Positions 45,734-55,775 are shown, counted from the first letter of the stretch. The stretch is DNA of 64,000 bases from Atriophallophorus winterbourni (GCA_013407085.1 JACCGJ010003216.1:52082-116081); one strand, 5' to 3'. The notes: generated by a model not told the origin, from the letters alone. Made by a program: numbers and translations.

Positions 45734-47074
45734 ATGCCTGAGACCAGATCTGGCAAGTCGTCTAACTGTTTGAATGACGTTACCCTGAACCCCGTTCCCA
45801 TTCCTGAACTCCCTAGTACTGAATTTTCTAACTCGCATTTTCATGATCCTATGTGTTTTCCTATGCTCTCATCTCATTCCATTGAAAATTGTAATAATTT
45901 ATCTGTCACTTCCTCTACCTTAATTTCTAACCAGCACCGTCTTTCTAGGTTAGATGACGCAGGTAGTGTAAGTTATAATGCGGTCAAATCGCGAAAAGAT
46001 CAGCGTCGGCAGTTAGCTAAGGAAGTACAGGACGAAGAGTTAGCTATTGAAATGGAAGAGCTGGAGATCCGCAGGCGCAGTCTAGATGCTGAGCGTAAGA
46101 TGATGCATGATTTCGTTTCATCCGACGAAGATGTTAAGTGTGATATTGGCCGAGACTCTTTTGTGATGCGTGAAGACAAAATCTGCCCCTTACGACAAAC
46201 TATGGTTGGGAGTCCGGTTTCCGTTAGTTCGATGTTGCGTGAGGCTCCGATGAATGCAGCGGGCTCGAGGCGAAATTATGATACGCATGTTGACGGATTG
46301 CCTGAGATAGACATTGAATGGTTCGATGGCAATCCAACAGATTTCTGCAAATTTATCAAAGCCTTTGAACTGACTGTCGATGACCGCGTCACTAGCGAAA
46401 ATCGCAAGTTGATGTACTTGCTACATTATTGCGTTGGCGATGCGAAGAGCGCAATTAAACATTGTATTTACCTCCCGGATAGCGAGGGATATTGCCAAGC
46501 GCGACGTATTTTAAAAATGGAATTTGGTCGCCCGCATGATATTGTTTAGTCTTTCTTGAAGCAAATTCTTAATGGAGACATAATCAACCAGAATGATATT
46601 AGTTCCCTGCAAAAATTGGCACGTCGAATACGAAATTGCGAGCTTGCTCTTGGACAGTTGAATCGCTTGAGCGAACTAAACAATACGACAAATTTAAAGT
46701 TAATTGTCGAGCGCTTACCCAAACATTTGCGTTACAAGTGGGCTGAGTGCGTGGATGAAATCATTCGATTTGACGGAGAGCCCACCTTTGGGGACTTAGT
46801 TCGTTTCTTGGAGAGACAAGTCTCAATGGCTACTAGCTGTTTCGGTGCTTTTGCTAGTGGGCGTGAAAGGAAAACTGGTTCTGCTAATTTTACCGTTTAC
46901 CGTTACGGCGCATTGGTTATTGCATCAAGTGTCATTTATTCTAACGTTGCTAATCCATTAACTGGACACCCCTTACCTGAAATAATGTCGGATTTTATTC
47001 GATCTACGTTCGTTGGGGTAGAAGGTTACTGCGTGAGGCAACGCGTAATCAGCTGTCTTTCGATACTATCTTAA
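45734..47074 (+). pseudogene. BEL/Pao gag, second family (duplicate A)
   Basis: ATG at 45734 (MPETRSGKSSNCLND). A coiled, charged region (KDQRRQLAKEVQDEELAIEM) is followed by a DUF1759-like capsid domain: WFDGNPTDFCKFIKAFEL, LMYLLHYCVGDAKSAIKHC, ILKMEFGRPHDIV. A C-to-T stop lies at 46547-46549; the frame then continues with SLQKLARRIRNCELALGQL and LPKHLRYKWAECVDEIIRF to SMATSCFGAFASG. Beyond that the frame stays open through unfamiliar sequence (ASSVIYSNVANPLTGHPLP) to a stop at 47074. No CCHC knuckle, protease or RT is present. Confidence 0.75.
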
Positions 47075-47523
47075 GTCGATTAAACTCTAGATCTATACCT
47101 CTTTATGTTTCGCAACCATTGTTAAATAGTGTGAGGATCGTATATAAAAATTCAAAGGACAGTTTCATACAAAAGTTGCTGAATACATTAAACGATAATA
47201 AGCACGATACATTAATACTATTCTCATTTAACGCTAACTTTTCAAGCTTCGCTGGAATATCTTCATCATTAGACACGTCCTTTACGTTAGATACTGATGA
47301 AACCATGGATTTATTTGCTCCAGAAAATGATGCAGAAGCAACATTCTCTCTATTACTAGAGTCATTTTTATCTTCAGCAAGACAACGTCCTTTGACTGGC
47401 TTACTCTTCCGCTTACTAATTTTATTGCTCATTAATGAGTCATATGATACCCTGGCTTTATTATGAATTATGGATGAGTCTTACTCAGATTCCCTGCTTT
47501 TAATAGAATCAGTAGCAGAACTG
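47075..47523 (-). other. Segment open on both strands downstream of gag (duplicate A)
   Basis: The plus frame (47119-47466) reads VYKNSKDSFIQKLLNTLN; the minus frame (47432-47103) reads MSNKISKRKSKPVKGR with a hydrophilic Ser/Asn/Asp-rich body. The minus reading is more protein-like, but no family is recognised. Also present at 58233-58682 and inverted at 58708-59020. Confidence 0.4.
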
Positions 47524-47533
47524 TATCTACCTA

Positions 47534-47708
47534 TGTCATGAATCTACGTTATACTTTTGAACAATATTGATTATGTATACATTCCTCTTCGTAACTGTAT
47601 AACTCCTCTCCATTTCAGCTGTCCTATTTTGATTCTAGACGAGTAAAGCGCTATATCTATCAATCGTTTCGTTCTACCTGACTGTTGTGATTCTATACCT
47701 GCGTTACA
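47534..47708 (+). repeat. 5' LTR (175 bp) of the SR-capture element
   Basis: TG...CA ends. It contains a TATA-like box (tataac, 47598-47603), the 16-nt self-primer sequence (47632-47647) and AGTAAA (47643-47648), a possible variant polyadenylation signal. Confidence 0.92.
47598..47647 (+). promoter_or_regulatory. TATA-like box and predicted transcript start / self-primer
   Basis: tataac at 47598-47603 lies about 30 bp before attctagacgagtaaa (47632-47647). If transcription starts at about 47632, the RNA would begin with the 16 nt that pair with the primer-binding site. Start site inferred by analogy to Tf1. Confidence 0.6.
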
Positions 47709-47709
47709 A

Positions 47710-47725
47710 TTTACTCGTCTAGAAT
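47710..47725 (+). promoter_or_regulatory. Primer-binding site complementary to the element's own 5' end
   Basis: tttactcgtctagaat begins one base inside the LTR and is the exact reverse complement of 47632-47647 (16 of 16). It does not begin with TGG as tRNA-primed sites do. It overlaps the gag start codon (ATG at 47724). Confidence 0.8.
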
Positions 47726-48480
47726 GGAAACTACGAAACAAGAAATCCTATTTCAGAAGGATTTAATACTAAAACTGCAACTATTCGACGCCGACCCGAA
47801 TTCACCCGATGCTGATAAACGATGGCATCATTGGTTCAGAACTTTCAATACCTACTTGAAGTCCGTGAATTCTAGCTGCTTGGATAAGCTTGAAACGCTA
47901 GTACATTTTGTCAACCACTCTGTTTATGATTACATCGCTGATTGCATCGATTACGAAACAGCGGTAGACATTTTGAAGAAGATATATATCCGACCCAAAA
48001 GTATTGTTTTTGCCCGTCATCTTTTGACTACTTGTAAACAAGAAGCCGGTGAAGATGTTGATCAATTTCTTCAGAGATTGAAATCACTAGCTAAAGATTG
48101 CGAGTTCAAATCAGTTACCGCTTTAGAACATTGCAATGAATCAGTACGAGACGCTTTGATTTCCGGTCTGCAATCAAGCACAATTCGGGAGAAACTACTT
48201 GCACAGCATGATCTGAGCTTGGAAGAAGCTCATAAATGTGCTAGATCACTTGAGCTTGCTCATAAACAGTCTCAATCATACAATCCTACTCCAAACTTTA
48301 GTTGTACAACTTCCGATTCGAATTCTTCTGAATCAATTCGTAATGAACTTTCTGCTCCAACTATTCAAACTTGTTACTTTGTGGTAGAACTAGACATCCC
48401 CGTACAAAATGTCCAGCTAAAGAATCAATTTGTAATAATTGTGGCAAAATTGGCCATTTTCAACGTGTATGCAGATCGAA
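47724..48480 (+). CDS. Ty3/gypsy-type Gag with two zinc knuckles (SR-capture element)
   Basis: ATG 47724 (METTKQEILFQKDL). A capsid-like helical region has WHHWFRTFNTYLKS near residue 35 and CKQEAGEDVDQFLQRLKSL near 110, the pattern of retrotransposon Gag families. The C-terminal nucleocapsid part has two CX2CX4HX4C knuckles; the second is CNNCGKIGHFQRVC (48431-48472). The first knuckle spans a frame change: its start (TGT TAC TTT) is in the gag frame and the remainder (CGRTRHPRTKC) is in the -1 frame, so either one T was lost or a -1 shift joins Gag to protease. The gag frame itself otherwise runs on to 48578 as a shadow. Confidence 0.85.
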
Positions 48481-49042
48481 ACAATCTACACAAATCTCAA
48501 ACTGTACATTCAGTCCCTTACTTTCTACAACAATTTCAGCACCGTCATTGGTCTATTTGTCTCGCGCATCCGCGTTAATAACTGTTAACAAAGTCGGCCT
48601 CCATGCCCTATTTGACACCGGAAGTTCTTCCAGTTATATATCACAATCAGCTGTAAAAGCAAATGACTGGATCGTACATCCTGATAAATCTTCGGTTACC
48701 ATGGCTTCTACGTCACTCTCATGTGAGACATGTGGTTTTTGTTACGTTGATATCCAGTACAACGGTACATCATACAACCGCTTCAGAATATCAGTGCTCC
48801 CTGGTCTTTGTACCGATGTCCTTCTCGGACATGATTTTTTGGGCCTGCATGACAAAATTGAAATTTCGTTTGGTGGCAAACAGGGTAAGCTCGCTCTATG
48901 CGTAGTGACACCGGCTCAACTGACATCATCCGCCTTGTTTTCAAATCTCGCACCTGACTGTAAACCGATCGCTACAAAGTCTCGACATCATACCCCAGAT
49001 GATGAAGTTTTTATCGCCACTAAAATTAAACAATTACAAAAG
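48371..49042 (+). CDS. Aspartic protease region leading into the start of RT
   Basis: In one open frame with the second zinc knuckle. LHALFDTGSSSSYIS has the catalytic D-T-G (48614-48622), and GLCTDVLLGHDFLGLHD is the second-half motif of retrotransposon proteases. After it, PDCKPIATKSRHHTPDDEV and FIATKIKQLQK match the linker and first residues that open Ty3/gypsy RT (pattern CRPIATKSRRY...EIQKLLxEGII). At exactly that point the frame enters the SR-protein Met (49043). RT palm, RNase H and integrase are absent. Confidence 0.87.
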
Positions 49043-49573
49043 ATGGCGTCATCGAACCCTTCTAGGGTGAAGAAAGTTTACATTGGCGGTTTGCTGGATA
49101 CCGTCACAAAAGATGATCTCATGCATGAGCTTTCAAAATACGGCGACGTTGACGACGTATGGATTGCTCGAAACCCTCCCGGTTTTGCATTTGCGCAATA
49201 TGTAAAATCGACAGACGCGGAAAAAGCAGTACGAGCGTTAGACGGGCTTAACTTATGCGGCTCGCGAGTGCGTGTAGAATTTGCAAGGATGGATCGTTCT
49301 GGCAAAGGTTCAAGCTTTCGTGGTTCACGTTCAGTCGCTCGTGGTCCATCGCGTGGCTACGCTTCACCAAGACGAGGAGGAAGGTATTCGCCTCCATATG
49401 AAGGTTCTCGCTATCCTTACGATCAAGGAAATATGTTATACCCAGATATTGCGAATGCGATGGCTGCAGGATTTCCCTACGGTGCTTATCCGCCAGTAAT
49501 GCCTTTCATACCACCGGAAGACATCCGTGGCTTCCCTGGATCTCGACGTCGTTCATCCATACTGTTTGCGTAA
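49043..49573 (+). CDS. Captured SR-family splicing factor (RRM + Arg/Ser/Gly tail)
   Basis: Begins at ATG 49043, in frame with the protease upstream, and ends at a stop at 49571-49573 (about 176 residues). RRM at residues 8-83: RNP2-like KVYIGGLL, SRSF3/7-type VWIARNPPGFAFAQYV containing RNP1, and LNLCGSRVRVEFAR. The tail is Arg/Ser/Gly/Tyr-rich (FRGSRSVARGPSRGYASPRR), then a Pro/Tyr/Gly-rich end (YGAYPPVMPFIPP) and SRRRSS. SR proteins bind RNA and guide splicing and export. No intron interrupts it, as expected for a cDNA capture. The frame is fully open with all RRM landmarks. Whether it is translated as a Pol-like fusion, cleaved by the protease or reinitiated cannot be seen. Confidence 0.9.
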   Translation: MASSNPSRVKKVYIGGLLDTVTKDDLMHELSKYGDVDDVWIARNPPGFAFAQYVKSTDAEKAVRALDGLNLCGSRVRVEFARMDRSGKGSSFRGSRSVARGPSRGYASPRRGGRYSPPYEGSRYPYDQGNMLYPDIANAMAAGFPYGAYPPVMPFIPPEDIRGFPGSRRRSSILFA

Positions 49574-49617
49574 CCGCGAAGCCTAACAATCACTGCTGGT
49601 TATATTTTCCTTCAGCC

Positions 49618-49625
49618 GGGGAGAA
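49618..49625 (+). promoter_or_regulatory. Polypurine tract of the SR-capture element
   Basis: ggggagaa directly abuts the 3' LTR TGTCATG, the usual plus-strand primer position. Confidence 0.75.
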
Positions 49626-49800
49626 TGTCATGAATCTACGTTATACTTTTGAACAATATTGATTATGTATACATTCTTCTTCGTAACTGTATAACTCCTC
49701 TCCCTTTCAGCTGTCCTATTCTGATTCTAGACGAGTAAAACGCTATATCTATCAATCGTTTCGTTCTACCTGACTGTTGTGATTCTATACCTGCGTTACA
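49626..49800 (+). repeat. 3' LTR (175 bp) of the SR-capture element
   Basis: Same ends and length as the 5' LTR. The 16-nt self-primer sequence is conserved at 49724-49739. Confidence 0.92.
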
Positions 49801-49839
49801 ACCTATACTCGACTTCATGCTGGTTGATGATTTACAAGG

Positions 49840-50670
49840 CACAAGTGATGCGGCTGATAGTAAAACGCCTCCACTCGGTAGCACGCCAAAAAAGAGCAAA
49901 GCTGTGTCATCCGGACGCTGATTGAAAACTAGAAGGACGAAAATTGTTGCATTGCCATCGGACGTGCAAGTGGAATCTGCCTTCTCAGAAATTGCGGAAC
50001 ATGTGGCCACGTCTAATGAATTAGACCCTAATGCTAGCGCCACATATGCCTCTGTAGCCGCCATAAATACAGATGCCAATACTGCAATCTGGTCCAAAAT
50101 TTCGAAAAGAGTCGACAAATTGGAATGGCGATTACCACAACTTTTTTCTAGAAATGTGGTGAAGGAGAGTAAGATCTCACTTCCGAGCAGTAAATCTAAC
50201 AGGTCACCGGACGCACGCGAATGCTGCCTCATTATTGTGAATGCGCCGGGACCAGATGGAAAAAATCATCTGCTGCCAGAATCGAACAGGATAGCCAGTT
50301 TCTTCAATCAGTTTTCGGGAAAATGGTCGACCAAGGGGATGCTGGTATCACAATTGTATCAGCGTTCCGACTTGGATGCAGAAATCTGGAGTGTCAAAAG
50401 CCCAGGGTTCTGAAAACAGTACTGGCTTCCGACGATCAGGCCCAAAAGATCCTAAAGCGCCTTCATCGACTGAAGGGTCAACCGTATAAAATATTACGAA
50501 ATTTGTCGCCTGACGATAGAATCAAGATGAAAATTGCTACGATGGAGCTTAAGATAAGATTATCGGAGGGTGAGAAGGACCTTCGTATTGTGAATTTTCG
50601 CGTAGTAAAGAGGCCATCCAAAGTTCGCTGGAGGCCCATACTGATCGACCATCCAACTGCTATCAAGTAA
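49840..50670 (+). pseudogene. LINE B ORF1, C-terminal part
   Basis: Two overlapping frames (49922-50413 and 50221-50670) with a frame change near 50320. The text SKISKRVDKLEWRLPQLFSR is coiled-coil-like; VVKRPSKVRWRPILIDHP at the end resembles the ORF1 C-terminal region of other CR1-like copies here. A stop at 49919-49921 interrupts the start. Confidence 0.65.
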
Positions 50671-50681
50671 AGTATTTTGAA

Positions 50682-51470
50682 GTGCTCTGTTTCAACGCGC
50701 GGAGTTTGAGGAACAAATTTGACGGAGTAAGCCATCATTTCTTGGCACTACAGCCAGATATCGTTGGAATAACAGAAACCTGGCTGACACTCGACATTAC
50801 TGATGCAGAGCTATTCATTCCGAATTACCGCCTACACAGAAGTGATCGAATTGGATCTCGACATGGTGGTGGGGTGGCCATATACGTCAAAGAACATTTA
50901 TCCGTGGAGGTTGTTGATCGTTTCCGAGATGATGCTGGTTTTGCTGAAAGAATTTGGTGTCAGATCAAGTCCAGTAATGGATCAGCAATAATCGGTGTCA
51001 TCTAGCGTTCACCTTGCGCTCGTATCATGGCATTATTTGACCAGCGCTGCCGCCATGGGACGAGGAACGATTGTATGATACTCGGTGACCTGAGTGCTCT
51101 GGATATCAACTGGTTGGACCTCGTTACAAATGGGGATGAGTACCAACGGGAGTTTCTAATTCTGATTCTGGATTTGAACCTCGTGCAGCACGTTCTCGTT
51201 TCTACTCGCTATGGAAATGACCAGACTCCGTCTACTCTTGATCTGGTCTTGTCACCCAGAGAGTCAGATGTGGTTGACTTATCCGTGGAACAGCCCATCG
51301 ATACAAGCGACCAATATGCTATTAGGTTCAAATGGACTCAGGGTAAACCAGCCCAGCCGTCGCGGCTTCCACGGAGAAACTTCTGGAACATGGACTTGAA
51401 ATTGTTGGTTGAACAAGCAGCCTCAATTGACTGGACGTTACCCGTTGATTCCACTGTTGATGACTGTTGA
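50682..51470 (+). pseudogene. LINE B endonuclease
   Basis: LCFNARSLRNKFDGVSHHF, then the catalytic-Glu motif GITETWL, HGGGVAIYVKE, and after a stop at 51003-51005 the frame continues with ILGDLSALDINWLDLV (GDFN altered to GDLS) and STLDLVLSPRESDV. The SDH-like motif is SDQYAIRF (His replaced by Gln). Damaged at several catalytic positions. Confidence 0.8.
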
Positions 51471-51529
51471 AAATGGTTTCTGAATAATATCCGGCGCCTA
51501 GAGGATGTTGCTCCATTAACCAGAGATCG

Positions 51530-53465
51530 TCCTGGCACCCGTGGCCCTCCTTGGTTTGATGGAGAACTTCGTACATGCCTGCGGCAAAGAAAGCATCTTT
51601 GGATTAATTTCAGAACGAGCCGATCGGACGCCCATCACGAAGAGTATCGGGCTGTACGGAATCTTTGCTCAAAATTGAAGGAGGATGAAAGAAATCGATT
51701 CGAGCTTCAATTAGCAAATTCTTCAAAATATAATCCTAAACAATTATTTGCGTACATTCGGCGACGGGTCAAATCATCTAACCCCGTACCTTCTCTCAAA
51801 AATTTGGAACGGGAGGTTATGGAGACTGACACGGGGAAAGCTGAGGTGTTTGCATCGCAATACCAATCAGTTTACGCAATTGAGCCTACGTTATCCTGCG
51901 AACAAATATCGTCGACGGAAGTAATGGCCAATGATGAGATTACGCCTGACATGGTGCGAATCCTCATCGAACATCTAAAGGTACAGACATCTCCAGGTCT
52001 TGATGGTTTTCACCCTGCCATATTAAAACCTTTATCAAGGATCATCAGTTCACCTTTAGCCGTTATATTGCAAATTTCAACCAATTCGGGACGTCTACCA
52101 GAGGATTGGAAAATGGGTATAGTAAAGCCGATGTTCAAAGGTGGGAGATTATCAGATCTTGTAAATTACCGTCTTGTTACAGTTACGTCTGTCGTAGGCA
52201 AATTGCTGGAACGGATTGTAAAGGATAAGATAGAACAGTATTTGCGCGAGACCCATCAATGCTCGAATGCCCAACACGGCTTCACGGAAGGCCGCTCATG
52301 TATTCCAATCTTCTGACCGCCCGAGAACATTGGTGCAGAAGCCTTGACACTGGCGTGTCAGTTGATGTAGTCTACATCGACTTCAGTAAAGCATCTGACC
52401 ATGTTCCACATCAAAGGCTCCTTTGGAAACTAAGAATGACTGGTATAGAGGCTTCTTTGCTTGCTTGGATTGAGGATTTTCTTATCGGAAGGTGAAGCCT
52501 CGTTGAATTCAATGGGGCCAGATCTACATCCTTTATCCCAACTTCTGTTGTACCACAAGGATCCGTTCTGGGGCCAAACTTGTTCAAACTCTATGTGAGT
52601 GACCTTCCCGGTATTCTGAACAGTGGTTGTCTCTTATTTGCAGATGATCTGAAGGTGTGGGCTTCTGTCACGACTGCCGCTGACGCTTCCCACTTGCAAA
52701 ATGATTTGAATGAGCTTCGGAATTGGACTGACAGATGGATGCTCCCGATTAATGAAAAGAAGTGTGCTATCATGCACATCGGGAGCAACAACATGCGACA
52801 TGCATATCGTTTGGAGGGCCATGGTATCAGGATAGTTGATGTAGAGCGAGATTTGGGGGTGATGGTAACTTCATCCCTCAAAACTGCGGAGGATACTGCC
52901 AGAAAGGTCGGTTCTGCCAGCCGCATGTGGTGGGCATTGAGACGATCCTTCTTAGAGATAAATCCCAAAGTTTTTCAAGTTCTGTATAGCTCTCACGTCA
53001 GACCAATATTAGAATTTGGGCTTCCGGTGAACTATCCGTTAACCAAAGGGGAGAAGATCGTCTGGAGAAAGTCCAAAGGAGGGCTACCAAGTGCGTGAGG
53101 GGTATGTTTCGTATTCCCTATGACGACCGATTGCGGGAACTCAAACTTTTCCCACTGGAATATCGAAGAATGCGATATGATTTGCTGGTCACGCGGAGAA
53201 TCCTGCTTGGATATTACGGAACGGAACTTCAACAATTCTTTTGGTATCCACGGACTCCAGAACTAGAGGTCATTTGCTAAAGTTGCGGAAGCGCCGAACG
53301 GAACACCTGAAGCCATTGTTTACTCCGTCGACCAGAGTGGTCAATATTTGGAATGCACTCTCCGCTGATGCAGCCGGGGCAGTCATCGAAGAGCAGTTTA
53401 AACGCATATTGGACGGTGAACTTCCCGTTATCCTGCGCGATTCGCCTACTTTTTCAGCTCAGTAA
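51530..53465 (+). pseudogene. LINE B reverse transcriptase
   Basis: Pre-RT and fingers (51675-52316) with TSPGLDGFHPAILK and NAQHGFTEGRSC, a frameshift near 52300, then VVYIDFSKASDHVPHQRLL (Phe of KAFD replaced by Ser), VVPQGSVLGPNLFKLYV, and the catalytic FADD at 52637-52648 in CLLFADDLKVW. A further shift near 53070 leads to the C-terminal region (RRMRYDLLVTRRILLGY) and the last part (53241-53465). Inactive, but every RT block is visible. Confidence 0.85.
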
Positions 53466-53573
53466 CTCCGCGTGATGAATCTACGCTGAGATAGCAGAGA
53501 CCTGGGAGGTGAAGCGGCTTTAACGGACTGTAGTCCTTCTGCCGTCTATTCAGAAGAAGAAGAAGAAGAAGAA

Positions 53574-53975
53574 TTAATATTTTGATTTGGGAGCACAGGG
53601 TATACGCTGGTATTAAATGACCGACTAAAATAGTTCGGAAAAAGCTTACTTATTGCTGAAGAGTCTGATGTTGAGGATTCCCTATCATTATCGTTGAACA
53701 CAAGTGTAGAAATTTCATGTTTACTTAGATTATATCGAGATCTCGTTAGACTGTTCAAAGACTTGGTCTTCGAAGCACTTTTCAGGGCCATTATTTCTTG
53801 ATTCTCCATGAATTGTAATTTGATTGTTGTAAAGGAGCTAAGAAGTTCTTCGAGACGTAAAAATGAATAAAAGTCTGGTGTGTGGTTGACAAAAGCAGAA
53901 AGACGGGCTATCTTTTCTTCAAGAAGTTTTATTTTATCAAGTTTAATAGGTTTAGCATTTCGATGAGTTGATGCA
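53574..53975 (-). other. Unrecognised minus-strand open segment between LINE tail and duplicated block
   Basis: Open for about 135 codons on the minus strand. Begins KLDKIKLLEEKIARLSAFV (helical), includes MENQEIMALKSASKTKSLN (53809) and a Ser/Asn/Asp-rich stretch, and is cut by the GAA tail of LINE B (poly-Ser in this frame). Composition resembles the minus frame at 47432-47103 and 58590-58261. It may be part of an ORF that LINE B split. Host or element origin unknown. Confidence 0.4.
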
Positions 53976-55180
53976 TCAAAATTCGATTCAATTCAATTTT
54001 AATGGTCCAAAACACATATAGCTTTACAAAAAACTACAGAATCATATGAACACTACGAATAATATAACAAGCAAAATAGGGATTCGGTTGCTTACTGAGC
54101 ACTTCAAGAATCAGGTAAAAATCAAAAGGGCAGAAATTGTTTTCGATTTGTGGGATGACATATATGGATGCATGGGGGCACGATTAATAGTTTTCTTCGA
54201 TGCACGGGTTAAGGGTCAACAATGCCTCAAGACGTCTCTTGAAAATCTGCTTATTTCGTGAGTTTACAACAAAATCTTGTAGATTGTTTCAAGTAATACC
54301 AACTCGCACGGCAAAAAATGTCGTCTGCATATGAGTCTCGAGTGAGGGACAGTTCGAATATATGTGTGAAATCTTGTCTTATGCGAGCCTCGTAGATTAA
54401 ATAAGCATTGTAGCATGAAAACCAAAACCAAATCCTCCCAGAGACGAAGACGTGGATGCAGGAAATTGTCTGTTTTGAGAACCTATAGAAAAGTCTCTTT
54501 AGAAATGACAATTTCTGTGATGGTTTGCGAAAAACGGAGTTGCAATAGCTCTACATCCCTAGGCTGTAGCTTATCAACACATCCAAAACCTTTTGTTCCG
54601 TGGTTCCCGAGAGGCTGTGTGTACTAAGAAAATACTGGAACTCCACATATTTTTCTAAGTCTAACATGTGACACATTTTGGAAATTGAAAAATAGGCGAT
54701 TTTACAGACCAAACCCGGAGGTTGCTCAGATCGTTCTGGAGCAGTTCACAGTCTTCCGGCTTATTTATCCTCGACCACACTTTTATGACATCCGCGAACA
54801 GTACGATCTTACATTAGATGAGCGCCGGTATGTCATTGGCATAAAGCGCGAAGAGGATTGGTTCGAGGACGAATCTCTGAGGCAGTCCTTTTATCACGGC
54901 CACCGACTTCGGAAAGCACCGTCCACAGAGACTTGAACGAGCCGATCAGTCAGGTAATTTTGTAACCAGGCTAATAGTGTGCTAGTGATACCACAACGTT
55001 CCAGCTTCTACAAGACAATACTGTGGTTTGAACGGTCAAATGCTTTCGACATATCGACGTAACATAAAACTGTCAATTGCTGCGCGGTCGCATTGTTTTG
55101 CTCTGACACTTCTGGTCATATCTTCGCCGAATCTGCTCGGATTTATCCTATTCCAAGAATTCTGTGCTACCTTCGATCAT
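53976..55180 (-). pseudogene. CR1-like LINE 3' part, minus strand (duplicate B)
   Basis: Same fragment as 42788-43990, with additional lesions. Confidence 0.7.
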
Positions 55181-55570
55181 ATCTATCGGAATTTATTCGT
55201 TTTGCTCTTGTCAACTGATTAACAGCAAAGATGTCGTATCGGCGTAAATATCTCAGATTGCTCACGCGCGCAAACGTTTCCCACAGCTACCTATTCTACG
55301 GTTTTGCTATCATTGCACAGATCGGGTCGAGCTAAGCATTTTGATACTTGTTTCTGTATTCTACCTTGTGTGGTTAATGACTTATATTGGATTATTTGCT
55401 AACTGACGAAAACACGAGTTCAAAAGCAATCACACCGACCTGTCGACCAAACGACCACCACTCAGCCGAACAACCCACTTCGGGCTAGTAACATGTTTGA
55501 CCACATCACGAGATCCAACATATGGACAAAAAATCGGTTGATCAAGCTGTGACAGCGGTATAAAACCAAC

Positions 55571-55738
55571 TTGACCTCAGTGCCAAGGGGCCTGGATATG
55601 GCGAACGCAACAATGGTCACGGCCGGCCCAGCGGATAGGACGAATATCGACACGCAGAATTGTCCCGAGGTCACGTGCAAAGCATGTGAACAACCGGTGA
55701 GTCCCATGGCGAGTAAAGTCACAACGTGTTTTCTGTTT

Positions 55739-55773
<35 letters not shown>

Positions 55774-55775
55774 AA
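55571..55775 (+). pseudogene. LINE ORF1 start fragment and ATC microsatellite (duplicate B)
   Basis: Same as 44384-44603, with about 12 ATC units (55739-55774) instead of about 17. Confidence 0.5.

Larger units (their letters stand above)
42788..47523. repeat. Segmental duplication, left copy
   Basis: About 4.7 kb matches 53976-58682 in the same order and orientation (offset 11188 at the start, 11158 near the end, reflecting small indels). It includes a minus-strand LINE piece, an ATC microsatellite, an LTR-like region and a BEL/Pao gag. Copies differ by substitutions, microsatellite length and different stop mutations. Confidence 0.85.
47534..49800 (+). mobile_element. Self-primed LTR retroelement carrying an SR splicing-factor ORF
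   Basis: 2,267 bp: 175-bp LTRs (47534-47708, 49626-49800; TGTCATGAATC to CTGCGTTACA) flanked by a perfect 5-bp duplication accta (47529-47533, 49801-49805). Inside are gag with zinc knuckles, an aspartic protease, and an in-frame RRM/SR-protein ORF in place of RT and integrase; then a polypurine tract. All cis-signals of a transposition-competent element are present but no polymerase, so it would be non-autonomous. It sits in the 5' part of the LINE that ends at 53573. The LTRs differ at only about four positions, pointing to a recent insertion. Confidence 0.93.
47524..53573 (+). mobile_element. CR1-like LINE with GAA tail (LINE B), interrupted by the SR-capture element
   Basis: After the SR element (which duplicated accta) the LINE continues with ORF1 (49840-50670), endonuclease (50680-51470), RT (51530-53465), a 3' UTR (gatgaatctacgctgagatagcagag) and a GAA-repeat tail (53546-53573). 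The 5' end lies at or near 47524 and appears truncated within ORF1. A 5'-truncated sister is at 59300-60557. Confidence 0.8.

Noticed and set aside
49043..49573. An ordinary host SR-protein gene that happens to lie between repeats
   Set aside because: It is intronless, in frame with the retroelement protease, starts exactly where RT should and lies inside one target-site duplication together with both LTRs.
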